Shown here piece after piece: positions 45,462 through 54,296 of a stretch of DNA of 64,000 nucleotides. Under the pieces are notes generated by a model that saw only the letters and a list, made by a program, of their open reading frames with translations, was not told the origin of the DNA and searched no databases. The position numbers were made by a program, and so were the translations under genes. The stretch is taken from contig CAWEUI010000001.1 of assembly GCA_963812195.1 (NCBI GenBank), forward strand, positions 1-64,000, given 5' to 3'. Positions within the stretch are counted from its first letter, which is position 1, and each line of letters opens with the position of its first letter. The DNA is from ZC4RG30 sp963812195. Its GTDB lineage: Bacteria; Pseudomonadota; Gammaproteobacteria; Steroidobacterales; Steroidobacteraceae.

Positions 45462-46619
45462 TCAGTCCCGCTCCGGCCAGGCCGAAGAACGGGCAAGTCG
45501 CGCGCGGATTGCCGCACCGTGTTCGTCGAGCAACGGCGCGGACCACACTCCATCGGCACGCTGGCCGTCGAACTGCACGGCCGGGCGGACCAGCTGCTTC
45601 GCCTGATGCGGGTTCTCGACCGGCACCATCAATCCAAGGTGACGAACCTGCGGGTCGTTTACCACAGCATCCACCTTGTTGATCGGCGCGGCGGGGACGT
45701 CATTGGCGCCCAGGCGCGCCACCCATTCAGCCACCGTACCCTGCTGGAAACGCCGGTCCAGTTCGGCGCCCAGCGCCTCGTAGTTGTCGATGCGCAGCAG
45801 GCGCGTGTTGAAGCGCGGATCGGTGCCCAGCTCCGGCGCGTTCAATGCCGCAAGCAGTCCGGTCCAGAATTTCTCCAGCGACGACAGGTGGATGCACATC
45901 AGGCCGCCGTCCTTCGTGCGCAGGATATGCGCCTGCGCCAGTCGCGGCCGGTCGGAAGACTTGGGCACGGTACCGAGTGCGAAGTACGCCGCAAAAGGTT
46001 CGACCGCGAAGTGCGCCATCGCTTCGAGCATGGACACCTCAACCACCCTGCCCCGCCCGGTGCGGCCGCGGTCGAACAATGCGCCAAGCACACCATATGC
46101 CGCATAGATGCCGGTGATGGCATCGGCCAGGGCCGGACCGAGAAAGCGCGGCCGGTCCTCATCCACCACCACGCTGAGAAAACCCGACAGCGCCTGGGCT
46201 ACCGAATCGTAGCTCGGCCGGTCCACATAGGGACCGTCCGCGCCGAAGCCGCTGATCGAGCAGTACACCAGCCCGGGATTGAGTTCGTGCAGGCGCTTCG
46301 CGCCCGCCCCGAGACGATCCGCCGTGCCGGGCCGGAAGTTCTGGATGAAGACATCGGCCTCGCGGATCAGCTTGTCGAAAACTTCCTTGTCTTCGGCCTG
46401 CTTCAGGTCGAGCGCCAGGCTGCGCTTGTTGCGGTTGTAGGCCTGGAAGTGCGGCGAATACTGGCCACCCTGGTAGGCGCGGTAGGGATCCCCGCCGGGG
46501 CTTTCCACCTTGATGACGTCCGCGCCGAGGTCCGCCAGCATGATCCCGGTACAGGGCCCGGTGATGAACGTGCCCTGCTCGACGATCTTCACGCCCTTGA
46601 GTACATCCAGCCCCTTCAT
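45462..46619 (-). CDS. CaiB/BaiF (family III) CoA-transferase
   Basis: A 385-residue enzyme that moves CoA between carboxylic acids. The family features are GVKIVEQGTFITGPCTGIMLADLGADVIKVE, the NRNKRSLALDL segment, and the catalytic aspartate D166 in GPALADAITGIYAAYG. It likely activates a ring-cleavage or side-chain acid to its CoA ester. It overlaps the citryl-CoA-lyase-like gene by 4 bases, so the two steps are probably consecutive. Confidence 0.93.
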   Translation of the reverse strand: MKGLDVLKGVKIVEQGTFITGPCTGIMLADLGADVIKVESPGGDPYRAYQGGQYSPHFQAYNRNKRSLALDLKQAEDKEVFDKLIREADVFIQNFRPGTADRLGAGAKRLHELNPGLVYCSISGFGADGPYVDRPSYDSVAQALSGFLSVVVDEDRPRFLGPALADAITGIYAAYGVLGALFDRGRTGRGRVVEVSMLEAMAHFAVEPFAAYFALGTVPKSSDRPRLAQAHILRTKDGGLMCIHLSSLEKFWTGLLAALNAPELGTDPRFNTRLLRIDNYEALGAELDRRFQQGTVAEWVARLGANDVPAAPINKVDAVVNDPQVRHLGLMVPVENPHQAKQLVRPAVQFDGQRADGVWSAPLLDEHGAAIRARLARSSAWPERD

Positions 46620-47422
46620 GTGTCTCCCCGGACGAAACCCGGAGGCACCGGACCGTCGTAATCGATGGCTTTGGCGGCGGCGTGCGAGAGCACGAAACCG
46701 ATGGGCCTGGCCTGCTCCTCGAGCAGGTGCGCGACCAGGCTGGCCGTGCGCGCCAGCAGCGGCACGCCTTTGAGCGCACCGAGCGGGAACCCCGCGTCCA
46801 GCAGCACGGCGGGTATGGCCGCGGACACGTTCATCACCAGCGGCTTGCCGGTCAGCCCCGGCAACAGCGCTTCAATCTGTCTGGCGGCGCGCCGATGCGC
46901 ATCCGGCAATCCGGCCTCCGTGGCTACCTCGAACAACCGCGTGGCGCGCGGATCCTCACCTTTGTGCAGCGGATGGCCAAAGCCGGGAACGGGCTTCTTC
47001 ACCGCGCGCAGTTCCTTGACGGCGGCAGTGGCAGCGGCTTGCATTCCGGACTCCTTGCTGCGCGCCACCACGTCCGCCAGCAACCTGCCGGCCGACTCGG
47101 CCGCACCGAGGATCACCGACCCGCAACCCAGCAGGCCCGCCGCCACGGCGCCCTGCAGCGCCTCGGGCGCTGCCGCATAGGTCATGCGGCTGGCCTGGAC
47201 GCTGGGCACCAGACCGTGCTCGGCGATGGCCACCAGCGTGGCGTCAAGCACGCGCCGCTGCGCAGGCTGCGGCAACTCGCCGGACAGCAGAAACCACAGG
47301 TATTCGGTGAAACTGACCTGGCCAATCAACTCGCGACACAAGTCCTTGCCGCGCACCACGATGGTGTCGGCATTGGACGTGGAAAGCGCCGAGCTGCGAT
47401 GCTCCTGGCGACCGATCTTCAT
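46616..47422 (-). CDS. citrate-synthase-family protein (citryl-CoA lyase-like)
   Basis: 268 residues, shorter than citrate synthase and typical of citryl-CoA-lyase-type members. The segment PGFGHPLHKGEDPRATRLFEVA contains the active-site histidine. SAAIPAVLLDAGFP carries the expected catalytic aspartate, and the N-terminal VSFTEYLWFLLSGELPQ is the usual helix. Such enzymes make or break a C-C bond in a CoA ester, so here it may cleave a CoA thioester made by the next gene. Start ATG 47422 (MKIGRQEHRSS); a six-G tract lies 12 bases upstream. Confidence 0.85.
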   Translation of the reverse strand: MKIGRQEHRSSALSTSNADTIVVRGKDLCRELIGQVSFTEYLWFLLSGELPQPAQRRVLDATLVAIAEHGLVPSVQASRMTYAAAPEALQGAVAAGLLGCGSVILGAAESAGRLLADVVARSKESGMQAAATAAVKELRAVKKPVPGFGHPLHKGEDPRATRLFEVATEAGLPDAHRRAARQIEALLPGLTGKPLVMNVSAAIPAVLLDAGFPLGALKGVPLLARTASLVAHLLEEQARPIGFVLSHAAAKAIDYDGPVPPGFVRGDT

Positions 47423-47498
47423 ACTGCTGACAAACCCCCCGCAACAATCACCAGCCGCCCCGGAAGCGGCCGGGTATCGTGTGTCGCCACAGCTGCCG

Positions 47499-48284
47499 AT
47501 GTCAACGCAAACCATGCCCGATCGATTCCTGGAACGCGACCGTGCGCGATTGCGCTGGCGGCTCGATGGCTCGGGCCCGGCCATCGCGCTGCTGCATGGC
47601 TGGGCGCTGGACCTCGAGTACTGGGACCCGGTCACCGCGCTATTGGCCGGGCAGTTTACAGTGCTTCGCTTCGACCGCTCCGGATTCGGGTTGTCGGAGG
47701 GCCCGCCCGACATCCATCGCAATATCGTGGACCTGTGCGCGTTGATGGACGCCGCGGCAATCCCGCGTGCAGTGCTGGTCGGCATGTCGCAGGGGGCGCG
47801 ACTGGCCATGCATTGCGCATTCCAGCAGCCGGGACGCACCAGGGCGCTGGTGCTGGACGGCGCGCCAGCGATGGAGACCGAGTCCGAGTTGCCGCTGGAG
47901 CGCTATCGCCGACTGCTCGAAGCACAGGGCGGCACGGCACTGCATGCGGATATCCTGGAACATCCGTTGATGCGCTTGCACACGGACAGCGCCCGGGCGC
48001 GGGCGCTGCTGACGGGCGTAGTCGCGCATTACCGGGGACTGGACCTGCTGCTGCAGGAAGCGCATGCGCCAGCTCCTGATCTGACCATGATTGCAGTTCC
48101 CACGCTGGTACTGAACGGGGGCCACGACAGCCCGGCCCGCCTGGCAGCCGGTCGCAGCCTGCAGGCGGCAGTACCCGGAGCGTCGCGAATCGAGCTGGCC
48201 GCGGCAGGACATCTGGCGGCACTCGACGATCCGCAAGGCTATGCCGCAGCCGTCGGCCATTTCTGCCGGAACCTGCCGGACTGA
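47499..48284 (+). CDS. alpha/beta hydrolase
   Basis: A 261-residue cytosolic hydrolase. The oxyanion segment is IALLHGWALDLEYWDP, the nucleophile serine is in LVGMSQGARLAMH, and the acid and histidine regions are VLNGGHDSPARL and AAAGHLAALDDP. It resembles meta-cleavage-product or enol-lactone hydrolases, but the substrate cannot be assigned. It is transcribed divergently from the lyase-like gene. The ATG at 47499 is chosen; ATG 47514 is an alternative. Confidence 0.85.
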   Translation: MSTQTMPDRFLERDRARLRWRLDGSGPAIALLHGWALDLEYWDPVTALLAGQFTVLRFDRSGFGLSEGPPDIHRNIVDLCALMDAAAIPRAVLVGMSQGARLAMHCAFQQPGRTRALVLDGAPAMETESELPLERYRRLLEAQGGTALHADILEHPLMRLHTDSARARALLTGVVAHYRGLDLLLQEAHAPAPDLTMIAVPTLVLNGGHDSPARLAAGRSLQAAVPGASRIELAAAGHLAALDDPQGYAAAVGHFCRNLPD

Positions 48285-48314
48285 CCCTCGGCGCTGTCAC
48301 AAGGATCGCGCCGA

Positions 48315-48329
48315 CCTGACGCCGTCAGG
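48315..48329. other. 15-bp palindrome in the convergent gap
   Basis: CCTGACG and CGTCAGG are perfect inverted arms around one base, located between the hydrolase stop (48284) and the cytochrome c stop (48374). As RNA it makes a 5-bp stem with a 5-base loop and no T-run. It may be a weak bidirectional stop or a protein site. Confidence 0.3.
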
Positions 48330-48373
48330 CCTTGCGAAGCCGTTGCTGAAACACCGCCGGTGTGCGACATGGA

Positions 48374-48718
48374 TCAGCGCTTGCCGCCGCCGCTGGCCAT
48401 CCATCTGGACAAGGCGGCCAGCTCCTTGTCGGTGATTTCGGTCTTGCGGAACGGTGGCATGGACATCGCGCCATGACGCACTGTAAAGGTGATGAACTCG
48501 GGCGTGATGTCAGTGCGTTCGAGCAGCACCGCGGGCACCTTGCCCTGGTACTTCACCTGCAGCGACTGAGTGCCCGGATTGCCGCGCCCTGGTGCGTGGC
48601 AGTGCACGCACCAGCGCTGGTAGACCTGCTTGCCGAGGTCCCCATCCGCGGCGGACGCACTGACCGACCAGGCACCCGCTGTCAGCAGCCAAATGACCAC
48701 GGTTGCCCTGCGCATCAT
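48374..48718 (-). CDS. cytochrome c subunit of a flavocytochrome
   Basis: A 114-residue exported class I cytochrome (signal peptide ending SVSASAAD). The haem motif CVHCH lies in YQRWCVHCHAPGRGNPG, and distal methionine candidates are in GAMSMPPF. It overlaps the stop of the FAD-oxidase gene by 4 bases. This order (flavoprotein, then small cytochrome c) is that of p-cresol methylhydroxylase and eugenol hydroxylase, where the cytochrome receives electrons from the flavoprotein. Confidence 0.9.
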   Translation of the reverse strand: MMRRATVVIWLLTAGAWSVSASAADGDLGKQVYQRWCVHCHAPGRGNPGTQSLQVKYQGKVPAVLLERTDITPEFITFTVRHGAMSMPPFRKTEITDKELAALSRWMASGGGKR

Positions 48719-50355
48719 CCCTTCCTCAATCGCTTCGGCCACACGCCGTAACGCCCCGGCGAGAGAATGCCGTTCGGATCCACCGCATCCTTGATGCGCT
48801 CGCGCAGCCGCGTGATGGCGTTGTTGTTGTAGGAATAGGTCTTTGCGACCAGGTCCTGGAACACGGCCGGTGTGCGGTACTCGCCCCAGCCGCGTTCGGC
48901 AGCCAGCTGCACCCATTTCTCGAATGCGCCGCGCATCTTCGCATTCAGCGCCTTGTCGTGGCCGATCGGGAACATGATCATTGCCACCAGCGTGCGATCC
49001 CAGTTGGTCATGAACACCGGGCCCTGGAAGCGCAGTGTGCCGCCCTCGGACACAGCCGGCAGGTTCTCGCGGTAGAACTCGGAGTACTCCAGCAATGCCT
49101 CGCCGGTGCGTGGAATGATGGGCGAAAAGCCCATGTGCCCGATCGAGGCATCCGGATTGGCCTGCCGCGGGTTGCGCCCCAGCATGCCGAAGGTGGACAG
49201 GTTGGGTATCCCGAAATTCACCTGGCGCACGCGCGCCTGCGTGGCCGCATCCAGCGGCGTGCGGAACATCTCGCCCACATTGAAACGACTGTTCGGGATC
49301 TTCGCGAATTTCTCGCGCGCATATTCCATCTGCGCCTGCACGACTTTCTCCGGGCCGTAGATGGGGACCTGCAATTGCCAGTTGTTGCCGGCCCCGAACA
49401 GTTGCGTGGAGCCGTTCACGACATGCTGGTTCTCCAGCAGGTTCAGTGTATCCACCAGTGCAATGGCATCTTCCTGGCGCGTCACGACCACCGTGGCCGA
49501 CTGCATCGCCTCGGGTCGTGGCATCAGGTAGAAACCCATCTTGGTGACCACGCCCATGTTCCCCTGGCGGAACAGGCCGTCCACCCAGGGCCCGAAGCCC
49601 CACCGGTTGTGCTGCCAGGACTTCGCGTTGGGCATCGCGCCCATGCCGGTGCGCACCACCTCGCCGTTGGCCAGCACCACTTCCATGCCGCAGTGGGAGC
49701 CGAAGTGATCGCGGAACGGCGATGCGGTCCAGCCGCCGCCGCCATCCAGCGCATTGCCGATCACGCTGCCCCAGCCCGGATCGGGCGGATCGATCCACAC
49801 GTCGAGCTGCTTCTCCTGGATGTGGTTGTACAGGTCGAAGTAGCTCACGCCCGGTTCAACCAGCGCGTAGGCATTGGGCTCGTTGACCTCGAGCACGCGG
49901 TTCATGCGCTTCAGGTCGAGAACGACACTGCCCGAGTACACGGGCGCCGAACCACCGTAGGCCAGATTGCGCCCCGTGGAGATCGCGTACAGCGGCACCT
50001 TGTATTCGTTGGCCATGCGCACCACGGCCTGCACCTGTTCCAGAGTCTGTGGCGCCACGGCGGCCGAAGCCACCCGCTCCTCCGGCTCGCCCCAGTACGG
50101 CGAGTAGGCATCCCGATACAGTGCAACATCCTCGGGCGCGGTGAACACCCAGTCCCCGCCGACGGTATCGCGCCACGCGCGCAGGACCTTGTCGAAGTCC
50201 GCGCGGTTCACGCCTGGCGGCAATGCCGGTGGCGACGCGGCGGAACTGGCGGGCCTGGGTTCGGCCGGCTGCGCGGACCGCGCAAGCCGGGATGCGCCGG
50301 GTAATGCCGCGGCAACGCCAGCCGCTGCCTGCAGGAAGCGCCGTCGATTCGTCAT
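48715..50355 (-). CDS. FAD-dependent 4-cresol-dehydrogenase/vanillyl-alcohol-oxidase-like flavoprotein with Tat signal
   Basis: 546 residues. A twin-arginine signal (MTNRRRFLQAAAGVAAALPG) indicates export in folded form with FAD. The PP-loop region AISTGRNLAYGGSAPVYSG and VVLDLKRMNRVLEVN, plus the C-terminal VDPNGILSPGRYGVW, closely follow 4-cresol dehydrogenase. The family oxidises para-alkylphenols or para-hydroxybenzylic alcohols through a quinone methide. Which residue binds FAD covalently cannot be checked here. A six-G tract precedes the ATG by 8 bases, and the cytochrome partner is encoded next. Confidence 0.9.
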   Translation of the reverse strand: MTNRRRFLQAAAGVAAALPGASRLARSAQPAEPRPASSAASPPALPPGVNRADFDKVLRAWRDTVGGDWVFTAPEDVALYRDAYSPYWGEPEERVASAAVAPQTLEQVQAVVRMANEYKVPLYAISTGRNLAYGGSAPVYSGSVVLDLKRMNRVLEVNEPNAYALVEPGVSYFDLYNHIQEKQLDVWIDPPDPGWGSVIGNALDGGGGWTASPFRDHFGSHCGMEVVLANGEVVRTGMGAMPNAKSWQHNRWGFGPWVDGLFRQGNMGVVTKMGFYLMPRPEAMQSATVVVTRQEDAIALVDTLNLLENQHVVNGSTQLFGAGNNWQLQVPIYGPEKVVQAQMEYAREKFAKIPNSRFNVGEMFRTPLDAATQARVRQVNFGIPNLSTFGMLGRNPRQANPDASIGHMGFSPIIPRTGEALLEYSEFYRENLPAVSEGGTLRFQGPVFMTNWDRTLVAMIMFPIGHDKALNAKMRGAFEKWVQLAAERGWGEYRTPAVFQDLVAKTYSYNNNAITRLRERIKDAVDPNGILSPGRYGVWPKRLRKG

Positions 50356-50387
50356 GAATCCTTCCCCCCTTTGGGTGAATGAAGGGC

Positions 50388-51476
50388 CTACTTGATGGAG
50401 GACAACCAGGGAATGAAGACCTTCTTCGCAATCTCCCCGTTGTTCAACTCCTCGTTCATGAAATGCCCGTTGCCATGGATGCCGTAGTCCACCAGCCGTG
50501 CCAGCCTGGCCTTCGCGCCGAGCTGGTTCAGCAGGTCCACCGAGCAATGCACATTGCCGGTGAACGGCGAGTACGGTGATTCCACGAACAGCATCTGCTT
50601 GCCGGCATAGGCCGGCACCGTGCGCACCTTGCCGGCCGGCTGCAACTGGCAGGCGTTCTCTCCGGCGGCCTTCGCCGCAACCTCGACCGTGTCGATCTTC
50701 TGGCCCGCGGCCAGCGCCGGCTGGAAGGTGATCAATGGCGCCAGCTCGTCGGTAATGCCCATCGCCGGCTCGATGGCCAGCACGGCCTTCACCAGCCCGG
50801 GCCGCGCCGCTGTCGCCAGCCAGCCGGAAACGCCGCCGGCGGAATGCGTGACCAGGATGGCCGGGCCGATGCGATCAAGCAGTTCGGCCAGATCCTCCTG
50901 CAGGATCTTGTTTGAGGAAGTCGGGCCCGGTTCGGAACTGGCGGTGTGTTGTGCCAGCTCTTTGGTATCGGCGCCGCCGCCACCCGGGTATTGCTTGCTG
51001 CGGATGGTGAAGGCGTTGGCAATCGCCTGCGTGGTGACCGGCTCACCCTCCTGGCCATAGAAGCGCGACCCGGGTGAGCGGCCATGCGCCGGACGATCCA
51101 CGAAGTACACGTCGAAGCCGGCGGCCAGGAAGTAGTCCAGCCAGCCGTCGCGGCCATCGGGGGTACCCATCCAGTCGGTGGCCTGGCCGCCGCCGCCATG
51201 CACCAGCACCAGCGGATAGGGATGGCGCTTGTTCGCCACCAGTTCGAAGCCCACGTACATCGGACCATAGATGGCCGTGCCCGTGGCCCTGGAGCCGTCG
51301 CGCTGGGAGGTGGTCACTTGCTTCAGGCGCGTGCCCGTCCAGAAGAAACCCTGGTCGCGCAGGCTGATCGGTCCGGCCTCGCCGCCGGCCAGCGCCGGGC
51401 CCGGATACAGCATCAATCCACATACGAGCAGACCTGCCGCGGCGAATGCGCCGCGAAGCGTGTTCCTGTTGATCAT
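50388..51476 (-). CDS. secreted alpha/beta hydrolase
   Basis: A 362-residue exported hydrolase (signal LLVCGLMLYPGPALAGG). The oxyanion strand is LVLVHGGGGQATDWMG, the nucleophile serine lies in LVTHSAGGVSGW, and the histidine may be in DYGIHGNGHFMNEE. The start at 51476 has a seven-G tract upstream. It probably cleaves an ester or side chain before uptake. It lies between the flavoprotein and an SMP-30-like propeller, on the same strand. Confidence 0.85.
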   Translation of the reverse strand: MINRNTLRGAFAAAGLLVCGLMLYPGPALAGGEAGPISLRDQGFFWTGTRLKQVTTSQRDGSRATGTAIYGPMYVGFELVANKRHPYPLVLVHGGGGQATDWMGTPDGRDGWLDYFLAAGFDVYFVDRPAHGRSPGSRFYGQEGEPVTTQAIANAFTIRSKQYPGGGGADTKELAQHTASSEPGPTSSNKILQEDLAELLDRIGPAILVTHSAGGVSGWLATAARPGLVKAVLAIEPAMGITDELAPLITFQPALAAGQKIDTVEVAAKAAGENACQLQPAGKVRTVPAYAGKQMLFVESPYSPFTGNVHCSVDLLNQLGAKARLARLVDYGIHGNGHFMNEELNNGEIAKKVFIPWLSSIK

Positions 51477-51548
51477 CTCCCCCCCTCTATTTGAGAGCGT
51501 GCCGGCTTGCCGCAATGCGGGCCGGTCGCCTTGTATCGGACTGCGCAG

Positions 51549-52436
51549 CTACTTTGTCAATCGAACGCGCCAGATCTCGCCCTTGTCGCCTTCGGTGATG
51601 TACAGCCAGCCGGCACGAATCGCGATGTTGGTGGTGTCCAGCCCCGCGTCGGATGGCAGGCGGATACTGCCCAGCGGGCGACGTGCCGCATCCCACGCGA
51701 GCACCTCCCCGGCCCGGAAGTTGGCCGCCAGCAGGGTGCCATCGGCACGCATCAACATGCCGTCGGGGCCGTAGCCGCCCTGTGTGGTGGCCGCCACCAG
51801 CGGAAACTCGAAATCATTGGTGCTGGCCAGCGACGGCATCACGGTGATGCGCTTGAGCGCGAACTCGCCGACAAGCAGAAAATCCCCGTCGGGCGAGAGC
51901 ACGATGCCATTGGGAAATGCCAGCCCGTCCTGCACCAACTGCAGGCGTGCATCCTTGCCGGGCGGCAGATAGAACACGCGGCCATCACGCTTCAACGCAT
52001 TGGAGCCGTACGGCTCGGTGAAATACACGCCGCCCCTGGCGTCGAACACCAGATCGTTCAGGCCGCGCAATTGCTCGTTGCGGTAGTGGTCGACCACCGG
52101 CGACACCTTGCCGCTGCGCGGATCCATCATCAGCAGGCCCTTCTGCTTGTCCGCGATCCACAGTTTGCCGTCCGGCGCGAACTTGGCGCCATTGGGCTGG
52201 CCGCCGGTGTTGCCGCGCTCGTTGCACCTGCCGTCGTCGCCGATGCTGAGCACCTTGCCGGACTTCAGGTCCACGGCCCACAGGCCGCCGCTGCTGTCGA
52301 CGGTCATGCCTTCGAGCAGGCCGCCACAACTGGCGAACTTCTCCGCACGGCACTGACCACACAGCTCGGGGATGGCCGCCAGCGCCAACGGCACCATGGC
52401 AATGGACACACCGAATGCAAACAGCTTGCGCTTCAT
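51549..52436 (-). CDS. secreted SMP-30/gluconolactonase-like beta-propeller
   Basis: A 295-residue exported protein (signal ending LALAAIPE) with a six-bladed propeller pattern: LWAVDLKSGKVLSIG, LWIADKQKGLLMMDP, LRGLNDLVFDARGGVYFTEP, NGIVLSPDGDFLLVGE, YGPDGMLMRADGTLLAANF. The LND and the final D residues match calcium-binding lactonase sites. Two cysteines (ELCGQCRAE) near the N-terminus could be a disulphide. It may open a lactone, though the substrate is unknown. Confidence 0.82.
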   Translation of the reverse strand: MKRKLFAFGVSIAMVPLALAAIPELCGQCRAEKFASCGGLLEGMTVDSSGGLWAVDLKSGKVLSIGDDGRCNERGNTGGQPNGAKFAPDGKLWIADKQKGLLMMDPRSGKVSPVVDHYRNEQLRGLNDLVFDARGGVYFTEPYGSNALKRDGRVFYLPPGKDARLQLVQDGLAFPNGIVLSPDGDFLLVGEFALKRITVMPSLASTNDFEFPLVAATTQGGYGPDGMLMRADGTLLAANFRAGEVLAWDAARRPLGSIRLPSDAGLDTTNIAIRAGWLYITEGDKGEIWRVRLTK

Positions 52437-52648
52437 GAGGATTTCTCGCGACGGAACGGCAGGGTCAACAGGAACCAGATCAATCCCGGTGTCAGCATCT
52501 TGAGCGCCGCGCGCGCCGCGGCGGGACTCATCCGCGCATCCAGCGGCATGGCGCCGAACACCTTGCCGCGGATCACCAGTTGGTTGCCGTCACGCTCCAG
52601 GGCCGTGACGGTCATCAGATCGCCACCGTCGGCGGACTGCAGTTTCAT
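52433..52648 (-). CDS. small protein of unknown function
   Basis: 71 residues: a polar beta-rich N-terminal half (TVTALERDGNQLVIRGKV) and a C-terminal hydrophobic segment (MLTPGLIWFLLTLPF) that may be a membrane anchor, with a positively charged tail. Both ends overlap neighbours by 4 bases (ATGA), so it is a real, translationally coupled member of the CrtI-like/SMP-30 operon. No family recognised. Confidence 0.7.
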   Translation of the reverse strand: MKLQSADGGDLMTVTALERDGNQLVIRGKVFGAMPLDARMSPAAARAALKMLTPGLIWFLLTLPFRREKSS

Positions 52649-54213
52649 TTGACGCGGCCCTGCCTGGCGAAGTCCAGGCCCAGCGCCTCGAAGATCTTCA
52701 TCGCCGTGGCCCGACCGGCGCCGAACACGCCGCCGCCCGGATGCTGGAACGGACCGACCAGATAGAAGCGCTCCAGACCCGGCACGGTGTACTGGCCCAG
52801 CGCCGGCGTGGGACGGTGCGCGCCAGACTGGTAGGTCGTGGTGGCGATACCGTGCAGGTCGCCGTGGCGGAAGCTGGGCGACGTGCGTTCCATGTCCACC
52901 GGGCTGTCCACGTGTCGTTGCAGGATCACGTCCGGGATGTTTGCCACAAAAGTGGACAGCCGCTCCAGCATGCGGTCGGCGTACTGCTGTTTGGTGTCAT
53001 CCCAGCTCTTGCCGTCCGGCCGCTGGTACGGCACGTAGTCCCACAGGTGCAGAATGCCCTTGCCCGGCGGCACCCGCGACGGATCGAATTGCGACAGACT
53101 GCCCAGGCCGAGCAGCGGCAATGGCATGAACTGCCCATAGCGCAGTTCGTCGAAATCCCTGCGCAGCGTCTCGTACTTTTCCGGCAGCATTTCCACCATC
53201 ACCGCATCGACCGGATCGCTGCTGCGGAACCGCAACGGCGCATCCAGCGCCGCGTGCACCGTGATGCAGGCGGCATTGGTGATGTGCGTGGCCTCGGCGT
53301 CGCTGCGCACCCTGGCATCGAGCCCGTCGACCATGCCGCCCAGCAGATGCGGATGGATGGCGCCGATCACGGCGTCCTTTGCATTGAACACGCGACCATC
53401 GACGGTCTCCACGCCACTGGCGCGGCCGTTCGTCACCTTGATGCGGGCCACTTCGGCGTTGGCGATCACCTCGCCGCCGTGATCCCTGATGCAGGCGATC
53501 AGCGCATCGGTAAGCCTGCCGGCGCCGCCACGCGCCACGCCGAAGCCACTGGCTTCCAGGAAGCCCAGGAACACGTACATGCCGATGGCGGTCGCCTTCT
53601 CGTCCGGGGACACCAGGTTCTCGCCGGCCACGCGCGCGAAGTGCATGCGCACCTTCTCGCTCTCGAACAGGTCGCACACATGATCGTGCGTGCTCATCTG
53701 GATGATGCGCCACAGGGCCCGCCCCTCGGGCGATGAGTCCATCATGGCGTTCGACGCGCCCACCGGCGCCGGCGGCGCATACAACGTGGAGGCGATCATC
53801 GGCAGCCATTCGGCGGCCTGCTTCGACACCTTCAGGAACGTTTCGGCGTCGCGCCTGGAGAATTTCGCGATGTCCGCCGCCGAGCGCTGCGGGTCGCGGT
53901 ACAGCTTCAGCGTGCTGCCGTCCTCGAACACGGACATCATCGGCGGGTCGGGGAAGATGTATTCCAGGCCGTAGCGGGACTTCAGGCCCAGCTCGTCGTT
54001 CTTCAGCAGCGGATTGGCCTGGATGAAGATATGGCTCATGGAGTGCTGGTCATGCCGGAACCCGGGCAACGTCAGCTCGCGCGTCACCACGCCGCCGCCG
54101 AACCAGGCATTGCGCTCCAGCACCACGACCTTGCGCCCGGCAACGGCCAGATAGGCGGCCGCCACCAGGCCATTGTGACCGGAACCGACGGCCACGATGT
54201 CAGCTTGTTCCAT
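52645..54213 (-). CDS. CrtI-like FAD-dependent oxidoreductase
   Basis: 522 residues related to phytoene-desaturase-like amine-oxidase-type flavoproteins. The dinucleotide fold is DIVAVGSGHNGLVAAAYLAVAG, followed by the FAD acidic residue in VVVLERNAWFGGGVVTRE. The C-terminal FAD site is FYLVGPFQHPGGGVFGAGRATAMKI. Members desaturate or isomerise hydrophobic substrates. In this context it may act on a terpenoid-like or aliphatic part, but that is only inference. The start MEQADIV at 54213 is preferred over 54225. Confidence 0.88.
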   Translation of the reverse strand: MEQADIVAVGSGHNGLVAAAYLAVAGRKVVVLERNAWFGGGVVTRELTLPGFRHDQHSMSHIFIQANPLLKNDELGLKSRYGLEYIFPDPPMMSVFEDGSTLKLYRDPQRSAADIAKFSRRDAETFLKVSKQAAEWLPMIASTLYAPPAPVGASNAMMDSSPEGRALWRIIQMSTHDHVCDLFESEKVRMHFARVAGENLVSPDEKATAIGMYVFLGFLEASGFGVARGGAGRLTDALIACIRDHGGEVIANAEVARIKVTNGRASGVETVDGRVFNAKDAVIGAIHPHLLGGMVDGLDARVRSDAEATHITNAACITVHAALDAPLRFRSSDPVDAVMVEMLPEKYETLRRDFDELRYGQFMPLPLLGLGSLSQFDPSRVPPGKGILHLWDYVPYQRPDGKSWDDTKQQYADRMLERLSTFVANIPDVILQRHVDSPVDMERTSPSFRHGDLHGIATTTYQSGAHRPTPALGQYTVPGLERFYLVGPFQHPGGGVFGAGRATAMKIFEALGLDFARQGRVK

Positions 54214-54296
54214 CCGCTTCCCCATTCCCGCTGCGTGAACTCAAGGCTTGCCGATTCGCACGATACGCGGGGACCTGTATTAGGATCAATCTCGCC

